Assembly (NCBI GenBank): GCA_963730225.1
Contig: CAVSQX010000004.1
Location: 1,240,001 to 1,304,000, forward strand
Direction: 5' to 3'
Length of the DNA: 64,000 bases
DNA from: CAVSQX01 sp963730225
Lineage (GTDB): Bacteria > Planctomycetota > Phycisphaerae > Tepidisphaerales > Tepidisphaeraceae
The notes under the pieces were generated by a model. The model did not search any database, was not told the origin of the DNA, and was given only the letters and a program-made list of their open reading frames with translations. The position numbers and the translations under genes were made by a program. Of the stretch, positions 48,528 through 56,955 are shown piece after piece; positions within the stretch are counted from its first letter, which is position 1, and each line of letters begins with the position of its first letter.

Positions 48528-49817
48528 TCAAGCTCGTGTTCTTCTTACAGCCACGATGGTTTGATCGTCCATCGGTTCATCCTTGCGCTGCCAGGTGGCG
48601 ACGGCGGCGTGAAGCTTCACAATCCATTCCTGTGCCGGCTGAATCTGGCATTCATCCAATAACTCAATGACACGCGGCGTTCCGAACAGCTCTTTGGACG
48701 GATTGAACGATTCAAAAATGCCGTCGCTCATCACAATCAGCGCTCCGCCGACTTCGAGCTTCATAGGCGGCGGCGATTCATCAAGCAGCTCCGGCAGCGC
48801 GTTGAGAGGCGGCACCGGGGCATCCAGGCATTGCAGCGGACTGTCCGCCGCCGCGCGCAGCAGAATCGGCCCGTGCCCGGCGCTTTGCCATTGCAGCGTG
48901 CCGTCCGGCGAGAGAAATCCCAGGAACGCGGTTATGAATCGCGTCGGCTCCAGATCCTGCGCCAGCCGGGCGTTGACTCGAGTCAGGATTCGATGGGGAT
49001 CGCGCTCCTGCGGAAAATCGCACAAAGCGCGAACCAATGTACGAGCCTGTGATACCACCAGCGTTGGAGCCAGCCCGTGGCCCGAAGCGTCACCGAGAAA
49101 AATTCCCAGTCGGCCGTCGGGCAGGAGCCAGAAGTCGTAGCAATCGCCGCCGGTCACCGAAGCGGGCTTGGCCCAGCCGGCGATGTCGAAACCGGGAAAC
49201 TCCGGCGCTGCGCTGGGCAACTGGGCTTCCTGAACTTTGCGGGCCAGGTCCATCTCGTGCCGCATCTCGGCGGCGTGCTCGGCGGCAAGCTGAAGTTGGT
49301 TTCGCTGAATCGCCACGCCTGCCTGATCGGAAAGCAGGCGAATCAGCGACAAATCCTGAGCCGTGAAGCCGGCGGCGTGTTTGTTCACAGCCTGGATGAC
49401 ACCGACGGGCAAGCCCTTGGAATCGTGCATCGGGCTGGCCAGCAGGCTGCGCGTGACAAATCCGCTGCGGCGATCGTTGTCGCGGTTGAATCGGGAATCG
49501 CTGTACGGATCGGCGATGTTCAGAATTTGATTGGCGGTGAAGGCCGAGCCGACAATGCCCGTCGCCGAACCGACTCGGATTTCATTGGACGCCAGCGCGA
49601 CCTTGGTCCAGAGTTGATTCGTCGCCGGATCGTGCAGCCAGATGCTGGCCCGCTCGCAGTGCAGCAGGCTGCACGAGGCTTCGGCGATTTTCAGCAGCAG
49701 CGCGTCCAGATCGGTGGTGACGGTCAGCATGCGCGACACTTCCAGCACCAATCCCATTTGCGCCGCCGACACCGCGGCCGCTTCCCCGTCGGATGAATTT
49801 GCCGGTTGATCGCCCAT
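48528..49817 (-). CDS. GAF-domain SpoIIE-type (PP2C-like) phosphatase
   Basis: The protein has 429 residues. An N-terminal GAF domain (about 20-190; LLKIAEASCSLLHCERASIW, IVGSAFTANQILNIADPYSD) is joined by a helix (MRHEMDLARKVQEAQLPS) to a SpoIIE domain. That domain has SVTGGDCYDFWLLPDGRLGI, FLGDASGHGLAPTLVVSQA and VMSDGIFESFNP, with the metal-binding aspartates. Such proteins dephosphorylate anti-sigma-factor antagonists in partner-switching pathways. It converges on the E2-like gene. No anti-sigma kinase or STAS gene is nearby. Confidence 0.92.
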   Translation of the reverse strand: MGDQPANSSDGEAAAVSAAQMGLVLEVSRMLTVTTDLDALLLKIAEASCSLLHCERASIWLHDPATNQLWTKVALASNEIRVGSATGIVGSAFTANQILNIADPYSDSRFNRDNDRRSGFVTRSLLASPMHDSKGLPVGVIQAVNKHAAGFTAQDLSLIRLLSDQAGVAIQRNQLQLAAEHAAEMRHEMDLARKVQEAQLPSAAPEFPGFDIAGWAKPASVTGGDCYDFWLLPDGRLGIFLGDASGHGLAPTLVVSQARTLVRALCDFPQERDPHRILTRVNARLAQDLEPTRFITAFLGFLSPDGTLQWQSAGHGPILLRAAADSPLQCLDAPVPPLNALPELLDESPPPMKLEVGGALIVMSDGIFESFNPSKELFGTPRVIELLDECQIQPAQEWIVKLHAAVATWQRKDEPMDDQTIVAVRRTRA

Positions 49818-49842
49818 TGCGCAGGCGGGAAAGCTTAACCGA

Positions 49843-50322
49843 TCAAAACCAGTTCTTCTTCTGCACGATGTAGATTTGATGGAACTGGGCGTCCGGCATG
49901 CTCAAATACATGATGCCTTCGATGATTCCGATGATGTGCATGATCCCCGCCGCGATGCCGCAGGTGCAGATGCTGAGCAACAGCATGGTCATTCCCGCGC
50001 CGGAGCGGCCGGTGATGAATTTATGGATGCCCAGTGCGCCCAGCAGGATGCCGCAGACGCCGGCGGCAACCCGGCTGGAATCGTAGTTGTCGATCGGCCG
50101 GGTGTCGTATCCGACCGGCCCGGGGGACGGCGCGGGTTGCCCTCCTCCGGCGGGTCCGATAACTCCAGCGCGCTGGAGTTCCGCGACCAAATCGGCTCGC
50201 CGCCATTGATCCATACCCTCGCACCAGACCAGTGTCTCCGGTCGCAATCCCATCGCCTTGAGTTGGTCGATCGTGAACGGGCCGCGTTGCTGGCCACCAT
50301 CTGCGACGTAATAGCTTGCCAT
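49843..50322 (-). CDS. GYF_2 / TM2 domain membrane protein
   Basis: From ATG 50322 the 159-residue protein has an N-terminal GYF_2-like domain (YYVADGGQQRGPFTIDQLKA, WCEGMDQWRRA). A Pro-rich linker leads to a TM2 domain with two helices and the KFITGR turn (GILLGALGIHKFITGRSGAG, MLLLSICTCGIAAGIMHIIG). The combination is common in diverse bacteria; the role is unknown. Confidence 0.85.
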   Translation of the reverse strand: MASYYVADGGQQRGPFTIDQLKAMGLRPETLVWCEGMDQWRRADLVAELQRAGVIGPAGGGQPAPSPGPVGYDTRPIDNYDSSRVAAGVCGILLGALGIHKFITGRSGAGMTMLLLSICTCGIAAGIMHIIGIIEGIMYLSMPDAQFHQIYIVQKKNWF

Positions 50323-50488
50323 CACATCCTTTCCACACCAATGTTAAAATAGGTAAAGATGCTTTTGCCGTTTGCCGATACAAATGCTGTTATATCTTGC
50401 CCAGTTTAACATCGGCGGCACGGAGGCCTCCAAAAAAATCACCTGTGGAGCATTCGATTGAATTCGATACTCCACCTTCGGAGCATCC

Positions 50489-51265
50489 ATGAGCCCGACC
50501 GATCTTTCCCGTCCGTATCTGACTTCCCTTACCACTGGCGATCGCACCGCCTGCCGCAGCCTGATCGACGGCGCATTGGCCGCCGGCGCCTCGGCCTACG
50601 ACCTGTTGACCGAACTGGTCTGGCCGATGATGGAACTGCTCCAGAGTCTATATCGAGATGACCGCATAAGTATTACCAACTTGAACCTTGCGACACGGCT
50701 CAATCGGGCGATGACCGATCAATTGGCCGCCCGGCTGCCGCGCAATGACCCCAACGGGAAAAAGGCCCTGATCTTCTGCGGCAACGCAGAGCCGGAGGAA
50801 CTCGGCGGGCAACTCTGTGCCGAGTTGTTCGAATCCGACGGGTGGTGCGTGCGTTTTGCCGGCGGCGGAGTTCCCGACGACGAAGTGCTGAATCTCATCG
50901 GGCAGGAGCGGCCCGATCTGCTGATCCTCTTCGCCACGCTTCCCTCGGGGGTGCCGGCCGTTCGAAAGTTGATTGACTATCTTCGTGAAGTGAACAGCTG
51001 CCCGACCATGCAGGTGATGTGCTGCGGCGGAATCTACAAGCGAGCCGAAGGATTGGCCGACGAAATCGGCGCCGATCTGTACGCCCCGGACGCGGCCCAG
51101 GCCGTGCATGTCGCTGCCGAGCAGCCGACCAAGCGAGCGACGGTCGATCAACAGACGGTCGGCCGCACGCGCCGAATCCGCAAAGCCGAGGCACGCAAGA
51201 CCGACATCCGCAATCAGAAGTCGGCCGTGCGCATCGGCCCGTCCATTCACACGTCGGCGGCGTAA
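50489..51265 (+). CDS. B12-binding-fold protein, ligand histidine apparently lost
   Basis: The protein has 258 residues. The N-terminal helical cap (ACRSLIDGALAAGASAYDLL, LVWPMMELLQSLYRDDRISI) and a Rossmann domain (ALIFCGNAEPEELGGQLCAE, GGGVPDDEVLNLIGQERPDL) match cobalamin-binding modules of MetH/MerR-type regulators. Where DxHxxG is expected the sequence reads EPEELG, so the axial His is absent. A basic C-terminal tail (TVGRTRRIRKAEARKTD) may bind nucleic acid. A strong terminator follows. It could be a light or B12 sensor that has changed ligand. Confidence 0.75.
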   Translation: MSPTDLSRPYLTSLTTGDRTACRSLIDGALAAGASAYDLLTELVWPMMELLQSLYRDDRISITNLNLATRLNRAMTDQLAARLPRNDPNGKKALIFCGNAEPEELGGQLCAELFESDGWCVRFAGGGVPDDEVLNLIGQERPDLLILFATLPSGVPAVRKLIDYLREVNSCPTMQVMCCGGIYKRAEGLADEIGADLYAPDAAQAVHVAAEQPTKRATVDQQTVGRTRRIRKAEARKTDIRNQKSAVRIGPSIHTSAA

Positions 51266-51317
51266 CGAACCTTAAGGACAAGTGGAAGCCAGCCGAGCTG
51301 GCTGTGCGTCATGGATG

Positions 51318-51362
51318 CAGCCGGCGGTCCCAGTGGAGGGGACCGCCGGCTGGCTTTATTTC
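51318..51362 (+). terminator. Rho-independent-type terminator
   Basis: CAGCCGGCGGTCCC pairs with GGGACCGCCGGCTG around a short loop, a 14-base stem, followed by GCTTTATTT. It separates the B12-fold gene from galE. A smaller perfect hairpin (AGCCAGC-CGA-GCTGGCT) lies just upstream at about 51288-51304. Confidence 0.85.
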
Positions 51363-51406
51363 CACGCTCGCCCCGATTACAAGTCCATCCGCACAGGAGT
51401 TTATCC

Positions 51407-52402
51407 ATGAATGTTCTGGTCGCCGGCGGCGCGGGATATATCGGATCGCACACGGTCAAACGCCTGGCCCACAGCGGCCACAAGCCGATCATCTACGACA
51501 ATCTCTCCCGCGGGCATCGCACCGTCGGGGACATTCTCAAAGTTCCGCTGATCGCCGCCGATCTGAACGACCGCGCCTCGCTTACCGCCGCTTTGCGCGA
51601 CCATCGCATCGACGCCGTCATGCACTTTGCGGCGTACGCTTATGTCGGCGAGAGCGTCGAGCAGCCGTTGATGTACTATCAGAACAACGTCGCCACCACG
51701 ATCAGCGTTTTGGAATCGATGAAGGAAGCCGGAGTGAATCGCTTCGTCTTCTCCAGCACCTGCGCGACTTACGGCGATCCGGACAAAATTCCGATCACCG
51801 AAGACCAGAAGAAAGCGCCCGTCAGCCCGTACGGGCGCAGCAAATGGATGGTCGAGCAAATCCTTCAAGACCTTCCGACCGGCTGGAAGGAATTCAAATA
51901 TTCCGCGCTGCGTTACTTCAACGCCAGCGGCTGCGCGATGGACGGATCACTGGGGGAAGATCACGAACCGGAAACGCATTTGATCCCCGTGATTCTTCAA
52001 GCGATTCTCGGCCGCCGGCCCGGCATCACCGTCTTCGGGACCGATTATCCAACCAAAGACGGCACGAACATCCGCGATTACATTCACGTCGACGATCTGG
52101 CCGACGCCCACATCAAGGCGATGGAAAAGCTCGACGATCTGAAAACGATCGTGTGCAATCTCGGCACGGGCCGCGGATTCAGCGTGCGGGAGATCATCGC
52201 CACGGCGCAGAAAGTCACGGGCAAAAAAGCCCCGGTTACTTTCGGTCCCCGCCGCGCCGGCGACGCCGTCGCCCTGTACGCCGATCCGTCCCGAGCCAAA
52301 AAACTTCTGGCGTGGGAAGCGAGATATAAAGAGCCGCAGGAAATTATTCGCTCGGCGTGGAATTGGTTCTCGAAGAATCCAAAGGGGTACGCAAGGACTT
52401 AG
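51407..52402 (+). CDS. galE: UDP-glucose 4-epimerase
   Basis: The ATG at 51407 has AGGAG upstream; an earlier in-frame extension crosses the terminator. The 331-residue SDR enzyme has VAGGAGYIGSHTVKRL (NAD-binding), VMHFAAYAYVGESV, FSSTCATYGDP and SPYGRSKWMVEQ with the catalytic Tyr and Lys. LRYFNASGC and GTNIRDYIHVDDLADAH follow. It interconverts UDP-glucose and UDP-galactose and would feed the polysaccharide cluster. Its stop overlaps the convergent FAD oxidase by 4 bases. Confidence 0.95.
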   Translation: MNVLVAGGAGYIGSHTVKRLAHSGHKPIIYDNLSRGHRTVGDILKVPLIAADLNDRASLTAALRDHRIDAVMHFAAYAYVGESVEQPLMYYQNNVATTISVLESMKEAGVNRFVFSSTCATYGDPDKIPITEDQKKAPVSPYGRSKWMVEQILQDLPTGWKEFKYSALRYFNASGCAMDGSLGEDHEPETHLIPVILQAILGRRPGITVFGTDYPTKDGTNIRDYIHVDDLADAHIKAMEKLDDLKTIVCNLGTGRGFSVREIIATAQKVTGKKAPVTFGPRRAGDAVALYADPSRAKKLLAWEARYKEPQEIIRSAWNWFSKNPKGYART

Positions 52403-53765
52403 CTCGGCGCGATGTTCTGATTCACGCGGAAAAGATTTCCCGGATCGTACTTCGATTTCACCTTTCTGAGCCGGGCATAATTTGGGCCGTACGTGGCTTC
52501 GATGCGAGCGGCGCCTTCTTCCATCATGAAATTGACGTACGCGCCGGGGGCCGAGAAGGGGTGCACGGCCTGCCAGTAATCCCTGGCCCAGCGGGTGATC
52601 TTCTGGGCGTTGGCGGGGTCCGGGTCGACGCCGACGATCACTTCCGCCCATTTTGATTTTCGATAACTGAACGCCATCGCATCGGAACTCTTGCGATGCA
52701 CGGCGCCGTTGATCGGATACAGATGCATCGTCGAGTGCATGGTCGGCATATCCGAGCCGTGCTTGATATGCCCAGCGATCGACTCGTCGTTCAATCGATC
52801 GACAAAATCCGCCTTCCAAAACCACTGCAAGCCCGGCGTATACAGGCCGTCGAATAAACTCTGGAGCGCCGGCAGCGGCATCGGGCCGACTCCAACCATC
52901 AACGGCTTGGCCCACTCCTGCACGGGCTCGAGCCAGCGGTTGGTGGTGGCGGCATCGGCGGTCGAGCACCAGATCACGCCGCATACTTTTCGCAAGTGCA
53001 GGTGCTGCGGAAAAAGCGGCACGGGAGGCACGGTCAAAAAGGCGAAGAATCCGTTCAGGTCTTCCGGAGCGTCGGTGATGAACGGCTCGTATCGCCGCAT
53101 GATTTCGGGGGCGTCTTCCACAGCCCAAAAGATGGGACCGGCCATAACCGTGTGCGCGGGGTTTAGCCGGAACGTAAAGGAAGTCACGACGCCGAAATTT
53201 CCTCCACCGCCGCGAAGGGCCCAAAACAAATCTTCATTCTGCGATTCGCTGGCGGTGACGAGTCTGCCATCGGCCAGGACGACGTCGGCGGCGAGCAGGT
53301 TGTCGATGGTCAATCCGTATTTGCGGGCCAGATGCCCGATGCCGCCGCCGAGCGTGAGTCCGCCGACGCCGGTGGTGGAGATGATTCCGCTGGGTACGGC
53401 CAGGCTGAATGCATGGGTGGCGTGATCGACATCGCCCCAAAGGCACCCGCCGGCCACCTGCGCTGTTTTGGCGACGGGATCGACGCGCACGCCGCGCATT
53501 TTGCAGAGATCGATGACCAGGCCGTCGTCTCGCAACTGCCCAGTCCCGGGCCGTTGTGCCCGCCGCCGCGGATCGCCAGCAGCAGCTTGTTTTCGCCGGC
53601 GAATCGGACACACGCCATGACATCGGCGGCGTCGACGCAGCGGGCGATGAGCCGCGGCTTTTTGTCGATCATCGCGTTGTAGAGTTTCCGGGCGTCTTCG
53701 TAGCCGGATTCGCCCGCCTGGATTAATTCGCCGCGCAGCTGCGCCTTTAGGTCGGCCGTGTTCAT
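52399..53765 (-). pseudogene. FAD-linked (berberine-bridge type) oxidase, one frameshift
   Basis: ATG 53765 starts MNTADLKAQLRGELIQ, then PRLIARCVDAADVMACVRFA and LAIRGGGHNGPGLGSC, which is the FAD-binding loop with its His. At about 53535-53548 the frame changes to DDGLVIDLCKMRGV, then GVGGLTLGGGIGHLARKYGL, LRGGGGNFGVVTSF and the C-terminal BBE motif YGPNYARLRKVKSKYDPGN. Adding one G (GAGGACGAC for GAGACGAC) rejoins the protein at about 455 residues. Substrate unknown; such enzymes oxidise sugars or alkaloid-like compounds. Confidence 0.88.
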
Positions 53766-53948
53766 ATCGTCGCTCCTTCGTGCGTAAGGAACCACGTATC
53801 GCTCGCCAACCCCCATGTCCGCGGCATTCTACGCGCATCACAAATTTTTGCCAAGGTTTTTTGTGCCGCGAGTCAGGCGATTTGCCGGCGGAATTGAAAT
53901 GCGAAAGCCCCTTTGCGCATCGATTCATCGGTGCTACCTTCCAAGGCG

Positions 53949-54545
53949 ATGAATTGTCGTCCCTGTTTTTCCCGCGTGCTTTGCCTGATTAGCCTGCTGG
54001 CCGGCTGCACGCCCAAGCCCGCGTCGTCCGGCCAGACGGCAGCGCCCAACGGCGGGGTCGACATCGTCCCCGATGCGGTGTTGGCTTCGCAGAAAATCGC
54101 GCCCGACACGCAACCGGCGCCGCTCCATCAGCCCGATCTGCTACAGGTTCTTTCCAATTCCCAGCAGAGCCATCGAAAAATTCTACAGGCGTTGCAGCAG
54201 GCGGGATTGGACTCGATGCTGCAAACCGCTGGGCCGTGGACGCTGCTGGCTCCAACCGATCAGGCCTTTAGCAAATTGCCGCCGGGTACGCTCGATCGCC
54301 TTCTTCAGCCCGCCAATCAACAGCGCCTGCGGACACTGCTGCAATTTCACCTGCTCAGAGGAAACATCTCGCTTGCGGAAATGATTCAGACCAACGGCTC
54401 ACTGCCGACGCTGGCGGGACAAAAGATCATCGTCAACGGGATCGACGACAAAGTGATAGTGAACGACGCCAACATCATTCAATCAGAAGCCGCTTCCAAC
54501 GGCGTGATCCATTGGATCGACGGCGTGCTGCTGCCGGGAGAATAA
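53949..54545 (+). CDS. Fasciclin-domain lipoprotein
   Basis: ATG 53949 gives a 198-residue protein with a lipobox (SRVLCLISLLAGC). After a Pro/Ala linker comes a fasciclin domain with LQTAGPWTLLAPTDQAFSKL, then LLQFHLLRGNISLAEM and ASNGVIHWIDGVLLPGE. Fasciclin domains mediate adhesion or matrix contacts. It is outward-facing by its lipid anchor, and no partner gene is evident. Confidence 0.9.
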   Translation: MNCRPCFSRVLCLISLLAGCTPKPASSGQTAAPNGGVDIVPDAVLASQKIAPDTQPAPLHQPDLLQVLSNSQQSHRKILQALQQAGLDSMLQTAGPWTLLAPTDQAFSKLPPGTLDRLLQPANQQRLRTLLQFHLLRGNISLAEMIQTNGSLPTLAGQKIIVNGIDDKVIVNDANIIQSEAASNGVIHWIDGVLLPGE

Positions 54546-54561
54546 CCCACTGTGGAATGAC

Positions 54562-54966
54562 TCACTTGGCCGGCAACGGCGGCATGGCGGTGTACGTCGG
54601 TTCGATCTCTCCGCGCGGATAAATCACCACGTCCCACGGCGGTGTGAATAACGACACCACCGGCATCGCCAGGCAGTTGACCACAAAAAGCGGGGTATCG
54701 GTCGCCGCCGCCTGCCACGCCGGATCGTTTTGCGGCTCCAGCAGAAATGCGGTCGGCCAGGCGGGTGTTTGTCCGTTGGCCCAGTGCGCCACCGACGGCG
54801 GCCATTGCCGTTGCTGCATCGCCTCATCCACGACCAGCGGGCCGCGATCGACGGCGTCGGGATACTGCTGCTGCTTCACCGTGCAGCCCACGGAAAGAAA
54901 AAGAATCGAGGATAGAGGATAGACGATGGAGAATCGCAGGATGCGCCGCGCGATCCTCGATCCTCG
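54562..54966 (-). CDS. Lipoprotein-like small protein whose signal region is repeat-encoded
   Basis: From the GTG at 54891 the product starts VGCTVKQQQYPDAVDRGP, which begins inside a lipobox. The same frame is open upstream for about 25 codons and reads RILRFSIVYPLSSILFLSVGC, a good lipoprotein signal, but contains no ATG, GTG or TTG; an ATC or CTG start would be needed. The remaining 105 residues (FVVNCLAMPVVSLFTPPWDV, YPRGEIEPTYTAMPPLP) are unrecognised. Presumably a membrane-anchored secreted protein. Confidence 0.5.
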   Translation of the reverse strand, partial: RGSRIARRILRFSIVYPLSSILFLSVGCTVKQQQYPDAVDRGPLVVDEAMQQRQWPPSVAHWANGQTPAWPTAFLLEPQNDPAWQAAATDTPLFVVNCLAMPVVSLFTPPWDVVIYPRGEIEPTYTAMPPLPAK

Positions 54967-54986
54967 ATCTTCGATCCTCGATTTTT
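54896..54986. repeat. GAGGATAGA / ATCCTCGAT inverted simple repeat
   Basis: The left half is built from AGAATCGAGGATAGAGGATA units and the right half from ATCCTCGATCTTCGATCC units, forming an imperfect stem of about 35 bases. It lies between two small lipoprotein genes and also encodes the signal region of the left one. The same family occurs at 21264-21297. Confidence 0.7.
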
Positions 54987-54987
54987 C

Positions 54988-55221
54988 CTACGGATTGACC
55001 ACATCATTCAAATCCTTCTTGAATCCCTGGCCGTCGAAGCCGGTTGTGTTATCGCCCGAGACACTGGGCGTCGGCGGCACGGAATAGTTCATCGGGTCGG
55101 CCAATGCCTTATCCTGCCGATCCTCGACCGATTGCTGCTGATTCGGCGACGCCGAATTGCAACCTACCAGCGGTGCCGCTGCAAGAATTCCGCAGGACGC
55201 GCCCAAAAAAAACTTTCGCAT
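54988..55221 (-). CDS. Small lipoprotein, unknown function
   Basis: ATG 55221 gives a 77-residue protein with signal FFLGASCGILAAAPLVGC and a Ser/Gln/Asp-rich mature part (SASPNQQQSVEDRQDKAL). A GTG at 55233 overlapping the guaB stop is the alternative start. It follows guaB directly and is probably co-transcribed. No domain was recognised. Confidence 0.6.
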   Translation of the reverse strand: MRKFFLGASCGILAAAPLVGCNSASPNQQQSVEDRQDKALADPMNYSVPPTPSVSGDNTTGFDGQGFKKDLNDVVNP

Positions 55222-55229
55222 TGCCGGCC

Positions 55230-56756
55230 TCACTTTCCCTCGGCGGCGTATTCTACCGTGTAATTCGGCGATTCCTTCACAATCGTGATGTCATGCGGAT
55301 GGCTCTCGGCCATGCTGGCGGCCGTCACTCGGCAAAATCGGCCGTTTTCCCGCAGGGCGGCGATATTTTTCGCCCCGCAGTATCCCATGCCCGCCCGCAA
55401 TCCGCCAACCATCTGATACACAAAATCGCCCAGCGGTCCGCGGTACGGCACCCGCCCTTCCACGCCTTCGGGCACCAGTTTTCCCGTCTCCTTCGTACCT
55501 GCCTGGCCGTAGCGGTCTTTCGATCCCTCGATCATCGCCCCCAGCGATCCCATGCCGCGATAGGTTTTATATCGCCGCCCCTGATGGATCACCAACTCGC
55601 CGGGGCTTTCGTCCAACCCGGCAAACAGCGAGCCCATCATCACGCAACTCGCTCCGGCGGCGATGGCCTTGGTGATGTCGCCGCTGTGGCGAATTCCGCC
55701 GTCGGCGACGACGGGAATTCCCGCGTCCTCCGCCACGCTCACGGCATTCATGATCGCCGAAATCTGCGGCACGCCGACCCCGCTGACAATCCGCGTCGTG
55801 CAGATCGAACCGGGGCCGATTCCCACTTTCACGCCGTCGGCTCCGGCGTCGATCAGATCGCGGGCCGCATCGGCCGTGGCGATGTTGCCGGCGATCACTT
55901 CGATCTTCCAATGCCGCTTAATCTCCTTGAGCGTCTCCACGACGTTTTTGCTGTGCCCGTGGGCGGTGTCCACCACGATCACGTCGACATCGGCCCCAAT
56001 CAGCGATTCGATGCGTTTGAAATCCCGCACCCCCACCGCCGCTCCAACCCGCAGTCGGCCGCGCTTGTCCTTGCAGGCGGCGGGGAATTGGTGCAGCTTG
56101 TCGACATCCCGCATCGTGATCAGCCCGGCCAGCCGATTTTCCTTGTCCACCAGCAGCAACTTTTCCACCTTGCTGCGATAGAGAATTCGCTCCGCTTCAT
56201 CCAGCGTCGTATGATCGGGAGCGGTGATGAGATTTTCCCGCGTCATCACGTCGCCGATTTTGCGATTGTCGTCCTCCTGAAACTTCAAATCCCGCCGGGT
56301 GAGAATCCCCAGCAGTTTCGGCAGCTTTCCATTGGATCGCGCCCGTTGCGGGGAAGGGATGCCCACGCCATCCTCCTCGACGATCGGAATTCCGCTCACG
56401 TTGTATGTCCGCATCACCTGTCTCGCCTGGGCGATCGTCGCATTGGGCGGAAGCGTGATCGGATCGACGATGACGCCGTTCTCGCTGCGCTTCACCTTTT
56501 CGACTTCCCGAGCCTGGGCTTCGATCGGGATATTTTTGTGGATGATTCCGATTCCTCCTTCCTGCGCCAGCGCTATCGCCAGCGCCGCTTCGGTGACCGT
56601 ATCCATCGGCGCCGACAGCAGCGGAATGTTCAACTCGATGTTGCGCGTCAGATGGGTGTGCGTATCCGCGTCGGCGGGGACAAATTCGCTTCGAGCGGGA
56701 ATCAGCAGGACATCGTCGAACGTGATGCCATCGCCAACAATCTTGGAGTGTTCCAT
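55230..56756 (-). CDS. guaB: Inosine-5'-monophosphate dehydrogenase
   Basis: The 508-residue enzyme starts EHSKIVGDGITFDDVLLIPA. The TIM barrel is interrupted by two CBS domains (about 95-215; RTYNVSGIPIVEEDGVG, RSKVEKLLLVDKENRLAGLI). The catalytic loop GPGSICTTRIVSGVGVPQ carries the active Cys, followed by VVADGGIRHSGDITKAIAAG and the flap with YRGMGSLGAMIEGS. It converts IMP to XMP in GTP synthesis. The gene is intact, and divergent from the FHA phosphatase gene across a repeat-rich spacer. Confidence 0.97.
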   Translation of the reverse strand: MEHSKIVGDGITFDDVLLIPARSEFVPADADTHTHLTRNIELNIPLLSAPMDTVTEAALAIALAQEGGIGIIHKNIPIEAQAREVEKVKRSENGVIVDPITLPPNATIAQARQVMRTYNVSGIPIVEEDGVGIPSPQRARSNGKLPKLLGILTRRDLKFQEDDNRKIGDVMTRENLITAPDHTTLDEAERILYRSKVEKLLLVDKENRLAGLITMRDVDKLHQFPAACKDKRGRLRVGAAVGVRDFKRIESLIGADVDVIVVDTAHGHSKNVVETLKEIKRHWKIEVIAGNIATADAARDLIDAGADGVKVGIGPGSICTTRIVSGVGVPQISAIMNAVSVAEDAGIPVVADGGIRHSGDITKAIAAGASCVMMGSLFAGLDESPGELVIHQGRRYKTYRGMGSLGAMIEGSKDRYGQAGTKETGKLVPEGVEGRVPYRGPLGDFVYQMVGGLRAGMGYCGAKNIAALRENGRFCRVTAASMAESHPHDITIVKESPNYTVEYAAEGK

Positions 56757-56796
56757 GTGATACTGTTACGCAAAGCCCGCCGGGGTGTCAAGGAAA

Positions 56797-56955
56797 ATCA
56801 AATGCAGAATGCAGAATACAGAATGTAGAACCCAGACCGCACCACTCTGCATTGCACCTTCTGCCTTTCGCACTCTGCACTCTGCATTCTGCATTCCGCA
56901 TTCTGCAATCATCCTCATCCTTCATCATTCATCCTTTATCCTTTATCCTTCCCCC
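56797..56955. repeat. GCAGAATGCAGAAT inverted simple repeat plus ATCCTTTATCC tail
   Basis: The left arm contains GCAGAATGCAGAATACAGAA; the right arm contains CTCTGCATTCTGCATTCCGC, able to pair. It is followed by ATCATTCATCCTTTATCC-type units. It fills the guaB/FHA-phosphatase intergenic region. The open reading frame through it is a by-product and should not be taken as an N-terminal extension. Confidence 0.7.

Noticed and set aside
50405..50440. GGCACGGAGGC near 50410 as another GxxExxY-type repeat arm
   Set aside because: Only 11 bases match, with no partner arm and no associated gene.
53780..53992. Small plus-strand ORF before the fasciclin gene
   Set aside because: It overlaps the fasciclin start in another frame and the antisense of the oxidase start; no coding signal.
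56785..56955. N-terminal extension of the FHA phosphatase
   Set aside because: It is translation of the GCAGAAT-type simple repeat; the FHA domain begins right after ATG 56956.
54896..56955. CRISPR-like appearance of the repeated motifs
   Set aside because: Units are 7-12 bases, degenerate and without unique spacers; there is no cas gene in the window.
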